Below the pieces are notes generated by a model. The model was not told where the DNA came from. It was given only the letters and a program-made list of their open reading frames with translations, and searched no databases. From Clostridia bacterium (GTDB lineage: Bacteria; Bacillota; Peptococcia; DRI-13; SM3-B62): 64,000 nt of DNA. The stretch's first letter is position 1. Every line of letters starts with the position of its first letter. Positions 8,287-16,312 of this stretch are shown here, piece after piece. A program made the position numbers and the translations under genes. Where the stretch lies: NCBI GenBank assembly GCA_018432615.1, contig JAHDSQ010000003.1:1-64000 (forward strand). Reading direction: 5' to 3'.

Positions 8287-9051
8287 TTAAGGAAGTATAG
8301 CCACGGCTCTTACCCAACCGCCACTGGCAGCTTTGATCTTGACCGGGAAACAGATAACCTTGAACCCAAAGGAGGGTAATTTATCAAGGTTGGCCATTTT
8401 TTCCATATGGCAATACTCCTGTTCTATACCCGCAAAATGGCCTTCCCAAACAACGCTGGAATCTCCTGTTGCCTCAAAGTCTTTCGCTTGGAAGGGTAAA
8501 GGACGATCCCAACTCCAGGCATCGGTACCTACGACTCTGACACCTTGTTTGGTCAGCCATAAAGTGGCTTCTTTACTCATGCCGCAACCTCTGACAAGAT
8601 ACTCTTGCTTCCCGTAATAGGGGGCAGCACCGGAACGAACTAAAACAATATCCGAGGGCTTGAGTTTATAATTTATTTTATTAAAAGCATCTTCCATGTC
8701 TTTTGCTGTCACATTATAACCGTCGGGTTTGTCGCTAAAATCCAAGACTACTCCGTCGGAATAACACCACTCAAGAGGAACTTCGTCGATGCCTTTAGCT
8801 GGTTTTCCCATAGAAGTAGAGTGGTAATGAATAGGGGCATCCAGGTGTGTGCCGCTATGAGTTGTGACAGAAAGGAACTCTATCTGCCATCCCTCGCCTT
8901 CAGGTAAATCCTTGGGGGTTAATCCCGGGTAAAACTTCTTCATTGTTTCTGCGCCCTCATCATGTTTGGCATACCTTATTTCAGGTGTCATAAAATCAGG
9001 GTCGCCGGGCAGTTTGTGTTCAATAGCTACACTTAAGTCAACGATTCTCAT
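8287..9051 (-). CDS. Cyclase family protein (kynurenine-formamidase-like metal hydrolase)
   Basis: A 254-residue protein of the cyclase/arylformamidase family (PF04199). The diagnostic metal motif HxGTHxDxPxH is complete: H65, G67, T68, H69, D71, P73, H75. Family members hydrolyse amides, lactones or cyclic compounds, kynurenine formamidase being the best known. No kynurenine pathway gene is near. As first gene of a sigma-54 unit with a symporter and a lactonase-like protein, it probably processes the imported compound. ATG is preceded by GGAGGTATTAGC. The leader of about 260 bases is long and structured. Confidence 0.85.
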   Translation of the reverse strand: MRIVDLSVAIEHKLPGDPDFMTPEIRYAKHDEGAETMKKFYPGLTPKDLPEGEGWQIEFLSVTTHSGTHLDAPIHYHSTSMGKPAKGIDEVPLEWCYSDGVVLDFSDKPDGYNVTAKDMEDAFNKINYKLKPSDIVLVRSGAAPYYGKQEYLVRGCGMSKEATLWLTKQGVRVVGTDAWSWDRPLPFQAKDFEATGDSSVVWEGHFAGIEQEYCHMEKMANLDKLPSFGFKVICFPVKIKAASGGWVRAVAILP

Positions 9052-9190
9052 TTTGCTAATACCTCCGTTAAATTTTTAATTGATGGTTTGACTAATTCTA
9101 GTTGATATATTGACTGAGGATATTGCTGCTGAATGAGCGCTGAAAATATAACATAAATTGTTAAAATATTTAAACTTCGTTTCAGCACAT

Positions 9191-9239
9191 GCTCTGGGAC
9201 CATTTGTTTGTGACTCAAACAAAAAGAAATAACCAGAGC
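9191..9239 (-). other. Two-tier hairpin in the leader of the cyclase-symporter mRNA
   Basis: The outer arms GCTCTGG (9191-9197) and CCAGAGC (9233-9239) enclose the inner arms TTTGTTTG (9203-9210) and CAAACAAA (9216-9223). A strong GGAGG-like sequence lies just upstream in the mRNA (about 9250). The structure is in the 5' untranslated leader. No known riboswitch class is recognised. Confidence 0.5.
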
Positions 9240-9321
9240 CTAATCTTGTACCTCCTTTCATTTGTTCTATATTTGGTTTTAGCTGTTGTGTGATTTTTGT
9301 GGCTTACAACATATTTGAAGA

Positions 9322-9337
9322 TGCAAGTATTATGCCA
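9322..9337 (-). promoter_or_regulatory. Sigma-54 promoter of the leftward cyclase-symporter operon
   Basis: Read on the minus strand, TGGCATA-N4-TTGCA matches the -24/-12 consensus with two deviations in the less conserved bases. The candidate UAS at 9399-9416 is about 72 bases upstream. Confidence 0.8.
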
Positions 9338-9398
9338 GGGGAGAAAACCTTGAATTTACGGATTAAAAGAAATTTCGTGTAGGAAAAACCAACAATAA

Positions 9399-9416
9399 CG
9401 TCGAGAAAAAACGACA
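9399..9416. promoter_or_regulatory. Shared candidate enhancer between divergent sigma-54 promoters
   Basis: CGTCG-N8-CGACA, one base off the TGTMG-N8-CKACA dyad seen at 1805 and 46410. It lies between the leftward promoter (about 72 bases away) and the rightward promoter (about 130 bases away) and could serve both. Confidence 0.5.
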
Positions 9417-9535
9417 CATTTTTCTGTTTATTTTTTATTGAGGTAAAGAGAATGGCCATGTAAAAAATAAAAAGGCACTTTTATCTGTGTATTAGAGAAA
9501 CTTTATTTATTCAGATAGAAACAAACGGTTAATAA

Positions 9536-9551
9536 TGGCATGGTTTTTGCT
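9536..9551 (+). promoter_or_regulatory. Sigma-54 promoter of the CoA-transferase operon
   Basis: TGGCATG-N4-TTGCT, the same sequence class as at 1874, lies 67 bases before the CoA-transferase start. An ATG at 9540 lies inside this promoter and so cannot be the translation start. Confidence 0.85.
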
Positions 9552-9617
9552 ACGTTAATAAGATGTGAAGCTGTGGTGTTGGTGCTGTTTGTGTGCAGTT
9601 GTAAAAGGAGGAGGTCT

Positions 9618-10271
9618 ATGTCTATGCAAAAAGTGATTACCAGAGAAAAAGCTTTAGAGGTTTTTAAAGACAACCAAGTATTTATGATCGGTGGCTTTTT
9701 GAATGTAGGAACACCGGAGAGTCTGGTTGATGGTCTCATTGAGAAAGGTATTAAGGATATTACATTTATTGCAAATGACACCGCATTTCCCGAGATTGGA
9801 GTCGGGAAGCTGGTCGTAAACAGGCAAGTAAAGAAGACGATTGTATCGCATATCGGAACAAACCCTGAAACGGGAAAGCAGATGAATGCAGGGGAATTAG
9901 ATTGTGAACTTGTACCTCAAGGAACCCTGGCTGAGAGAATCCGCTGTGGCGGAGCGGGCCTGGGAGGGGTGTTGACACCAACAGGGGTAGGTACTGTCGT
10001 AGAAGAGGGAAAACAAAAAATTGTATTGAATGGACAAGAATACCTGCTTGAAGAAGCGTTAAAAGCAGACATTGCACTGATTAAGGCTGCAAAAGCGGAT
10101 ACTTTTGGAAACCTGGTTTATCGTCGCTCCGCCCGTAATTTTAATCCCTTAATGGCAACGGCAGCTGAGTTGGTAATAGTTGAAGCCGAAGAGATTGTTG
10201 AAGTAGGGGAACTGGATCCCGATGAGGTTATGACGCCGGGTATATTTGTTAATTTCATTATTAAAGGGTAG
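9618..10271 (+). CDS. CoA-transferase subunit A (acetate/acetoacetate type)
   Basis: Alpha subunit of a class I CoA-transferase of the AtoD/ScoA/CtfA type, 217 residues from the chosen start. The N-terminal glycine-rich [10 protein letters not shown] and central [11 protein letters not shown] segments are family hallmarks. The ATG at 9618 is chosen because AAAGGAGGAGG lies just upstream and an earlier in-frame ATG falls inside the sigma-54 promoter. It is paired with subunit B 12 bases downstream. With BKACE and thiolase in the same operon, its likely job is to move CoA from an acyl-CoA to acetoacetate. Butyrate or acetate as partner acid is also possible. Confidence 0.9.
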   Translation: MSMQKVITREKALEVFKDNQVFMIGGFLNVGTPESLVDGLIEKGIKDITFIANDTAFPEIGVGKLVVNRQVKKTIVSHIGTNPETGKQMNAGELDCELVPQGTLAERIRCGGAGLGGVLTPTGVGTVVEEGKQKIVLNGQEYLLEEALKADIALIKAAKADTFGNLVYRRSARNFNPLMATAAELVIVEAEEIVEVGELDPDEVMTPGIFVNFIIKG

Positions 10272-10283
10272 GAGGCGATATGG

Positions 10284-10937
10284 ATGTCAAATGTGAGAGA
10301 AATAGTAGGTAGGAGGATTGCAAAATACTTTAACGACGGAGACGTGGTGAACTTAGGTATCGGTATGCCTACCGGCGTCGGCAATTATCTTCCTGAAGAT
10401 AAAAACATTATTCTACAGTCCGAAAATGGTTTCACAGGGTTAGGAGCAAGTCCGGCAGAGGGCTGTGAGGACAAAGATGTAACAAATGCGGGAGGTCAGT
10501 TGGTAACAATCCTTCCGGGGGGGGCTTGTTTTGACAGCGCTGCTTCTTTTGGCATTATCAGGGGCGGACATTTGGCCGCCACTGTTTTAGGAGCCTTAGA
10601 AGTAGACGAGAAGGGTAATTTGGCTAACTGGATGGTTCCTGGAAAGATAGTCCCAGGAATGGGAGGGGCTATGGATTTAGTAACAGGAGCAAGAAAAGTG
10701 ATCATAGCCATGGAGCATGCGACAAAGAAAGGTGCTCCCAAAATTCTGAAGGAATGTACTTTACCGCTGACAGCAGTGGGAAAGGTAAGTATTATTGTCA
10801 CAGAAATGGGTTTCATGGAGGTTACAAAAGAAGGGATTGTATTGAAGGAAATAGCACCGGGAGTAACGGTTGAAGAAATACAGTCTAAAACAGAGGCAAA
10901 ACTGATCATTTCACCTGATTTAAAACCAATGTATTAG
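10284..10937 (+). CDS. CoA-transferase subunit B
   Basis: Beta subunit, 217 residues, AtoA/ScoB/CtfB type. It carries the catalytic glutamate in the SENG motif (E47), which forms the glutamyl-CoA thioester. The downstream glycine-rich GGAMDLVTGA segment is also typical. GGAGG is 8 bases before the ATG. An out-of-frame ATG four bases earlier is not used. The usual start-stop spacing to subunit A supports co-translation as a heteromer. Confidence 0.92.
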   Translation: MSNVREIVGRRIAKYFNDGDVVNLGIGMPTGVGNYLPEDKNIILQSENGFTGLGASPAEGCEDKDVTNAGGQLVTILPGGACFDSAASFGIIRGGHLAATVLGALEVDEKGNLANWMVPGKIVPGMGGAMDLVTGARKVIIAMEHATKKGAPKILKECTLPLTAVGKVSIIVTEMGFMEVTKEGIVLKEIAPGVTVEEIQSKTEAKLIISPDLKPMY

Positions 10938-10976
10938 AAGGAAAAAAGACAGTTCACAAAAAAAGGGGGAAATAAC

Positions 10977-12152
10977 ATGAAGGAAGTTGTTATAATCAGT
11001 GCGGTTAGGACGGCTGTCGGTAGTTATGGCGGTTCTCTAGCCAATATTCCGGCCGCCGATTTAGGAGCCATTGTTATAAAGGAGGCAGTAAAACGTGCCG
11101 GTATAGAAGTTGAGATGGTTGATGAAGTCATAATGGGGTGTGTTTTACAGGCGGGGCTCGGACAAAGTGTAGCCAGACAGTCCTCAATAAAGGCAGGGAT
11201 TCCGGTAAGTGTTCCTTCAACTACAGTAAACAAGGTATGCGGTTCCGGTCTTAAATCAGTGATGATGGCCGCTCAGGCTATAGCCCTAGGAGATGCCGAA
11301 GTAGTTGTAGCAGGAGGCACCGAAAACATGAGCTTGGCGCCCCACTTGGTTACAAAGGGTCGTTTCGGTTACAGAATGGGTGATGGCGTACTGGTGGATG
11401 AGATGATAAAAGATGGGTTGTGGTGCGCCTTTAACGATTATCACATGGGTATAACCGCCGAAAATATCGCAGAACGCTTCAAAATCAGTCGTGAAGATCA
11501 GGACGCGTTTGCCGCTTTAAGTCAGCAAAAGGCAGAACAAGCCATTAAAAGCAATCGGTTTGCGGATGAAATCGTGCCGGTAGAAATAAAAGTCAAAAAA
11601 GAAACAACGGAATTCAAGACTGACGAGTTTGTGAGATTCGGAGTAACAGCTGAGTCTTTGGCTAAACTGAGACCGGCCTTTAAAAAAGAAGGAACAGTGA
11701 CCGCCGGTAATGCTTCAGGTATTAACGACGGGGCTGCTGCCTTAATACTGACTAGCGCAGAGAAGGCCAAAGAGCTGGGAATCGAACCACTAGCAAGATT
11801 CGTGAATGGGGCTGCGGCAGGAGTTGATCCCTCTATTATGGGGATGGGTCCGGTTGAAGCTACTCGTAAAGTCTTGGCTAAAACCGGTTGGAAAATAGCG
11901 GATCTGGATTTGATTGAAGCAAATGAAGCCTTTGCTTCACAATCTTTAGCTGTTGCACGGGAATTGGAATTTGATTTTGAAAAAGTCAACCTTAATGGCG
12001 GTGCCATAGCAATAGGCCACCCAATTGGAGCCAGCGGTGCCCGTATACTTGTTACTCTTTTGTACGAAATGCAAAAACGTCAAAGCAAAAAGGGACTTGC
12101 AACTCTGTGCATTGGAGGAGGACAGGGAGCGGCGGTTCTGGTAGAAATGTAA
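10977..12152 (+). CDS. Acetyl-CoA acetyltransferase (thiolase)
   Basis: Thiolase II of 391 residues. The nucleophilic Cys is in KVCGSG (C88), the active-site His in GHPIGASG, and the second Cys in CIGGGQG near the C-terminus. It would split acetoacetyl-CoA, made by the adjacent CoA-transferase, into two acetyl-CoA, or run in reverse. A GGGGGA site precedes the ATG. A run of 14 A residues separates its stop from the next gene. Confidence 0.94.
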   Translation: MKEVVIISAVRTAVGSYGGSLANIPAADLGAIVIKEAVKRAGIEVEMVDEVIMGCVLQAGLGQSVARQSSIKAGIPVSVPSTTVNKVCGSGLKSVMMAAQAIALGDAEVVVAGGTENMSLAPHLVTKGRFGYRMGDGVLVDEMIKDGLWCAFNDYHMGITAENIAERFKISREDQDAFAALSQQKAEQAIKSNRFADEIVPVEIKVKKETTEFKTDEFVRFGVTAESLAKLRPAFKKEGTVTAGNASGINDGAAALILTSAEKAKELGIEPLARFVNGAAAGVDPSIMGMGPVEATRKVLAKTGWKIADLDLIEANEAFASQSLAVARELEFDFEKVNLNGGAIAIGHPIGASGARILVTLLYEMQKRQSKKGLATLCIGGGQGAAVLVEM

Positions 12153-12179
12153 AAAAAAAAAAAAGAAAGGGAGATGAAA

Positions 12180-13109
12180 ATGGCAAAAAAAATCTGGATA
12201 ACGGCAGCTGTCACTGGTGCAGTGCACACCCCGTCTTTATCACCTTATTTACCGATAACCCCGGAAGAAATAATTGAAGATGCGGTAAAAGCTTATGAGG
12301 CGGGGGCGGCAGTAGTTCATGTGCATGCAAGAGACCCTAAAACCGGCAAACCTATTTCCGATGTAAAAGTAATGGAGAAGATTGTGTCAGGCATTAAAAA
12401 AAGGTGTAATGTGATTATTTGCGTGACCACCGGCGGTGCGATAGGGATGAGTCTGGCAGACAGATTAGCACCGATTCCTGCCTTAAAACCGGAGTTGGCT
12501 TCCTTGAATGCAGGTTCGATCAATTTCGTTTTATCGCCAATGGCCAGTACCGTACAGAAAAACGGAGCCAAACATGATTGGGAGATTCCTTATCTTGAAG
12601 GTACTTACGATATGATTTTTCCGAATACCTTTTATACCTTTGAGAATTATTGCACCACAATGAATGAATATCAAACCAGGCCGGAACTGGAGGTTTATGA
12701 TGTTGCCATGATTAATAACATCGCGTACTTCTTGAACAAGGGAGTATTGAAGAAACCTCCTTATATTCAATTTGTTTTAGGTATCCTGGGCGGATTGCCG
12801 GCTACTGTTGAACACCTGAGCTACATGGTGAAATATGCTAAAGAACAAATAGGTGATTTTTTCTGGTCGTGTGCCGCTGCAGGGCGATATCAGTTCCCTC
12901 TCACTGCCACTGCCTTGGCTATGGGAGGCAATGTGCGTGTGGGTTTGGAGGATAATCTCTATTTAGGCCCTGGGGTCTTAGCTAAATCGAGCGGAGAACA
13001 GGTTACAAGAATTAAGGAGATTGCGGAAAGAATGGGCTTTGAATCTGCTTCGCCAGATGAGGTAAGAGATGAGATGGGATTAAAGGGCAAAGATAATACC
13101 GGATTTTAA
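12180..13109 (+). CDS. Beta-keto acid cleavage enzyme (BKACE, DUF849)
   Basis: A 309-residue TIM-barrel protein of the 3-keto-5-aminohexanoate cleavage (Kce) family. The family takes a beta-keto acid and acetyl-CoA to acetoacetate and a new acyl-CoA. The metal-binding HVHARD (H47, H49) follows the family N-terminus ITAAVTG and PITPEEI. Specificities in the family vary (3-keto-5-aminohexanoate, dehydrocarnitine, beta-ketoadipate-like acids). Its neighbours lack the other lysine-fermentation genes but include a carnitine-dehydrogenase-like enzyme, so another 3-keto acid is more likely. ATG 12180 is preferred over 12174, as the latter abuts GGGAG. Confidence 0.9.
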   Translation: MAKKIWITAAVTGAVHTPSLSPYLPITPEEIIEDAVKAYEAGAAVVHVHARDPKTGKPISDVKVMEKIVSGIKKRCNVIICVTTGGAIGMSLADRLAPIPALKPELASLNAGSINFVLSPMASTVQKNGAKHDWEIPYLEGTYDMIFPNTFYTFENYCTTMNEYQTRPELEVYDVAMINNIAYFLNKGVLKKPPYIQFVLGILGGLPATVEHLSYMVKYAKEQIGDFFWSCAAAGRYQFPLTATALAMGGNVRVGLEDNLYLGPGVLAKSSGEQVTRIKEIAERMGFESASPDEVRDEMGLKGKDNTGF

Positions 13110-13130
13110 ACGAAGGAGGTAGGCCTTGTA

Positions 13131-13652
13131 ATGGAAAAATTTCAAAAGCTGTCTGACGAGCAGAAAAAAGAGCTGATTGAGAAAGCTTATTCCTTAGGTT
13201 ATGAATACGAACAAAAGTATGGAAATTGTCCACAGTGTGCTGTTGCGGCTATTCAGGATACCTTTGGGATTCTTGACGACAACATCTTTAAGGCAGTTTA
13301 TGGTCTGGGTGCAGGTATCGGTCTAAGTGCTAAAGGAAGTTGCGGGGCTATGACGGCTGCTATATTGACCGTTGGTATGTTGAAAGGAAGAGAACGGAAA
13401 GATTTTCATAAAGGCCGAAACCATGAATGTTATGAGCTTTCGTTAAAAATAATGCGAAAGTTTGAAGAAAAGTATGGAAGCAATATATGCGGCGGTATTC
13501 AAAAAAGCAAATTCGGGAAATCTTTTGACCTGACCGATCCGGTTCAGTTTGCTGAGTTTGAAAAGGCGGGAGGACATGAGGATAAATGTCCTGAGGTTGT
13601 AGGAAGTGCCGCACGTTGGGTTGCAGAAATGATAGTTAACGGCGAAATCTAA
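13131..13652 (+). CDS. C_GCAxxG_C_C family putative redox protein
   Basis: A 173-residue protein matching the C_GCAxxG_C_C family, named for its conserved cysteines: C33 and C36 (CPQCA), C71 (GSCGAM), and later cysteines in HECYE, NICGG and DKCPEV. Such proteins are thought to bind a metal or Fe-S centre, but no reaction is established. It lies between BKACE and the carnitine-dehydrogenase-like gene with GGAGG before its ATG, so it may serve as a redox partner for this pathway. That is inference from position only. Confidence 0.82.
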   Translation: MEKFQKLSDEQKKELIEKAYSLGYEYEQKYGNCPQCAVAAIQDTFGILDDNIFKAVYGLGAGIGLSAKGSCGAMTAAILTVGMLKGRERKDFHKGRNHECYELSLKIMRKFEEKYGSNICGGIQKSKFGKSFDLTDPVQFAEFEKAGGHEDKCPEVVGSAARWVAEMIVNGEI

Positions 13653-13668
13653 ATTGACAGACTTAAAT

Positions 13669-13697
13669 GAGTCTCCTGCTTAAAAAGCAGGAGACTC
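13669..13697. repeat. Perfect 13-bp inverted repeat with 3-base loop
   Basis: GAGTCTCCTGCTT (13669-13681) and its exact complement (13685-13697) flank AAA. No T run follows, so full termination is unlikely. It may stabilise the upstream message or act as a partial terminator within the operon. It has the same form (3-base loop, no T run) as the repeat at 6163-6195. Confidence 0.65.
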
Positions 13698-13777
13698 ACG
13701 CCGAATAAGGCTTGAATTTGCAGTTGTGGCATCCGGTAGAAGATAAAAAGCAATAAAATTTTAAAGGAGGTAGAAAA

Positions 13778-14722
13778 ATGAAAGCAAAAGAAATCCGCAA
13801 GGTAGCCTGTATAGGGGCAGGAACAATTGGTTCAAGTTGGGCTGCATACTTTCTTGTCAAGGGGTTAAATGTTACGATCCAGGATGTCAACGGAGAACTG
13901 ATTGGGAATTCCGAAAAAAGGATATTGGGATTTTTAAAGAGCATGGCAGAAAAGGGCATCATCCCGATGGAATCGATTGCTTCTTTGCAAAATAATCTAA
14001 CCTCTACCACCAGTATTGCCGAAGCCGTAAAAGATGTGGATTTTATTCAGGAATCAACCCTGGAGAAATATGAAATTAAAAAAGGGGTCATTGAAGAAAT
14101 TGACTCAAGTGCCAGAAATGACATTGTCCTTTCCAGTAGCAGTTCCGGATTGTTGGCATCCAAACTTCAGGAATATTCCCGTTACCCCGGCAGATTAGTT
14201 GTCGGGCATCCTTTTAATCCGCCTCATATCATTCCTTTGGTGGAAATTATCAAGGGGAACGCAGATGAAGATGCGGTCCAATGTGCCTATGACTTTTATA
14301 AAGAAATAGGGAAAGTTCCAATCATTATTAATAAAGAAGTTCCGGGCCATGTGGCAAATAGGATCCAAGCGGCACTTTGGCGTGAGAGTATTGATCTTGT
14401 CATGAATGGTGTATGCTCCGTAAAAGATGTGGATGCGGCGGTTGCTTTCGGCCCAGGACTTCGTTGGGCTTTAATGGGTCCAAATATGATTTTCAATTTG
14501 GGTGGCGGACCCGGCGGAATTGAAGCATTCTTTGGCCAATTCAAACCGGCTTTTGAATCATGGTGGAAAGACATGGCAACATGGAATGAATTTCCTGAAG
14601 GTTCCAAAGAAGCTCTCAAGGAGGGGCTGAAAGAGGAAATGGGTGATAGAGACATGCAAGAAATTGCTGAATGGCGTGACGATAAATTAATTAATCTTTT
14701 AAAAATATTGAAATACGTATAA
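13778..14722 (+). CDS. 3-hydroxyacyl-CoA dehydrogenase family, L-carnitine-dehydrogenase/lambda-crystallin-like
   Basis: A 314-residue NAD-dependent dehydrogenase: Rossmann motif GAGTIG (13-18), catalytic His in GHPFNPPH (H144), then a C-terminal helical domain. The HPFNPPHIIPLVE form is seen in L-carnitine dehydrogenases and lambda-crystallin/L-gulonate dehydrogenases, which act on free hydroxy acids and not CoA esters. It may therefore oxidise a 3-hydroxy acid to the 3-keto acid used by BKACE four genes into the same island. Carnitine itself is possible but unproven, as no carnitine transporter of the BCCT type is present. AAAGGAGG precedes the ATG. Confidence 0.85.
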   Translation: MKAKEIRKVACIGAGTIGSSWAAYFLVKGLNVTIQDVNGELIGNSEKRILGFLKSMAEKGIIPMESIASLQNNLTSTTSIAEAVKDVDFIQESTLEKYEIKKGVIEEIDSSARNDIVLSSSSSGLLASKLQEYSRYPGRLVVGHPFNPPHIIPLVEIIKGNADEDAVQCAYDFYKEIGKVPIIINKEVPGHVANRIQAALWRESIDLVMNGVCSVKDVDAAVAFGPGLRWALMGPNMIFNLGGGPGGIEAFFGQFKPAFESWWKDMATWNEFPEGSKEALKEGLKEEMGDRDMQEIAEWRDDKLINLLKILKYV

Positions 14723-14774
14723 ATCCAAGTATGATCAAAAAGCATGTCTATTGATGATACAAGGGGGGATGGAA

Positions 14775-15974
14775 GTGAACAACAAAGAAGTAGTTCTGGT
14801 GGGAGCGTGTCGTACTGCCATTGGAAAATTTATGGGTGGTTTAAAAGATGTGCAAGCACGTGAATTAGCTATTACCGCCGGTAAGGAAGCAATAAACAGA
14901 GCTGGGATCAAGCCGGAGATGGTCGATGAAGTTGTTATGGGTCAGTTATACACTGCCATGCAAGGCTCACTTCCCGCCAGGCAGGTTGGAATGAGGATAG
15001 GGTTGCCGCATAGAAGCGGTGCGGTCAGTGTGAACCAGAATTGCGCATCCGGTATGCGGGCTTTAGAAATCGCTTGTCAGAATATTATGCTGGGTAAAAC
15101 CGATATCGGTCTGGTAATTGGAGTAGAAAGCATGACGAATGCACCCTATCTGTTATCGAAGGCCCGTATGGGTTACCGAATGGGTGACGGTACGATAGAG
15201 GATTCCATGATATGTGACGGACTCCATGATGAATTAGTGCCGGGTCATATGGGCTTGACGGCTGAGAACGTCGCTGAAAGGTATTCCATAACAAGAGAAG
15301 AATGTGATGAACTGGCCTTGATAAGCCACAACAGAGCGGTGAAGGCCATCGAAGAAGGCAGATTTAAAAGAGAGATCGTACCTGTCGAAATAGCCTCCAG
15401 AAAAGGAACAGATATATTCGATACCGACGAACACCCGATAAGGGGAGCGGACAAGGAATCTATGGGTAAATTGCGTCCTGCCTTTAAAAAGGATGGGGTA
15501 GTAACAGCCGCCAACGCTTCAGGTATAAATGATGGTGCGGCTGCGGTTGTTGTGATGTCTGAGGATAAAGCAAAAGAGTTGGGGATAAAGCCCCTTATGA
15601 AATTGATCGAGATTTGTACTGCAGGTGTAGATCCAAAGTATATGGGGCTGGGACCGGCCGAAGCAATTCCAAAGTGTTTGGAGAGGGCTGGTCTAAAGTA
15701 TGAGGATGTGGAGTATTGGGAAATAAATGAAGCTTTTGCTGCTCAGTGGTTAGGGGTAGGGCGAAAACTGAAAGAGGAGTACGGTTATGAAATAGACATG
15801 AAAAAGATCAACCATAACGGTTCGGGGATAGCATTGGGTCATCCCGTGGGATGTACAGGCTTAAGGATTATAGTTACCTTATATTATGAAATGGAAAGAC
15901 TTAATCTGAACATGGGAGGGGCTTCGTTGTGTGTAGGCGGCGGACCTGCCATGGCCTCGTTATGGAAGAGATAG
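14775..15974 (+). CDS. Second thiolase (acetyl-CoA acyltransferase)
   Basis: Thiolase of 399 residues from the GTG at 14775, with AAGGGGGG about 6 bases upstream. The ATG at 14769 abuts that site, and the ATG at 14751 lies before it. Nucleophile C90 (QNCASG), GHPVGCTG His motif and CVGGGPA near the end are present. It differs clearly from the first thiolase in the operon, so the two probably handle different beta-ketoacyl-CoAs. It closes the catabolic island. Confidence 0.9.
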   Translation: MNNKEVVLVGACRTAIGKFMGGLKDVQARELAITAGKEAINRAGIKPEMVDEVVMGQLYTAMQGSLPARQVGMRIGLPHRSGAVSVNQNCASGMRALEIACQNIMLGKTDIGLVIGVESMTNAPYLLSKARMGYRMGDGTIEDSMICDGLHDELVPGHMGLTAENVAERYSITREECDELALISHNRAVKAIEEGRFKREIVPVEIASRKGTDIFDTDEHPIRGADKESMGKLRPAFKKDGVVTAANASGINDGAAAVVVMSEDKAKELGIKPLMKLIEICTAGVDPKYMGLGPAEAIPKCLERAGLKYEDVEYWEINEAFAAQWLGVGRKLKEEYGYEIDMKKINHNGSGIALGHPVGCTGLRIIVTLYYEMERLNLNMGGASLCVGGGPAMASLWKR

Positions 15975-15991
15975 ACTCGGGGGAGACGCAA

Positions 15992-16020
15992 TTGACTTAC
16001 GGTCATATTTTATATATAAT
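15992..16020 (+). promoter_or_regulatory. Sigma-A promoter of leuS
   Basis: TTGACT (15992-15997), a 17-base spacer and TATAAT (16015-16020) lie just after the second thiolase and upstream of the T-box leader. Confidence 0.8.
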
Positions 16021-16047
16021 CGGATTTGTCAGCGGCTATATATAAAA

Positions 16048-16290
16048 ATGGCTGTGAGAGGAAATAGTAGGCTGCAAAGTATCTTACAGAGAGTTGCCGG
16101 CAGGTGCGAGGCAGCGAATACAGGCAGTCGAACTCATCCTTGAGTTGCAGGGCAAAAGCTTGTCCTGCCGGGTGGGCCCGTTATCGTCTTGAAAGGTGGA
16201 CGGTTTGGCAAGGTTTGTTGTAACCGTCAATTAGGGTGGTACCGCGAGTAGGCTCTCGTCCCTTAGAGGATGAGAGCATTTTTTTTATTG
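16048..16290 (+). promoter_or_regulatory. T-box leader (leucine) with terminator
   Basis: The conserved T-box AGGGTGGTACCGCG is at 16233-16246. Stem I features AGAGAG (16089 on) and GGTGCGA are visible. The candidate specifier codon is CTC (16133-16135) in the context GAACTCAT, fitting leucine. The terminator hairpin pairs 16252-16261 with 16268-16277, followed by eight T residues. Uncharged tRNA-Leu would favour the antiterminator and leuS expression. Confidence 0.92.
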
Positions 16291-16312
16291 TTTCTTAATA
16301 TTTACTAGGAGG

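Noticed and set aside
9076-9261. Open reading frame of 61 codons on the minus strand in the cyclase leader
   Set aside because: Its ATG lies before the GGAGG sequence, not after it, and the product resembles nothing known. The stretch is better explained as a structured leader.
9540-9617. N-terminal extension of CoA-transferase subunit A from ATG 9540
   Set aside because: This ATG is inside the sigma-54 promoter, upstream of any transcript start. ATG 9618 has a strong ribosome site.
12180-13109. Calling the BKACE a true 3-keto-5-aminohexanoate cleavage enzyme of lysine fermentation
   Set aside because: None of the aminomutase, dehydrogenase or ammonia-lyase partners is nearby, and the family has several substrates.
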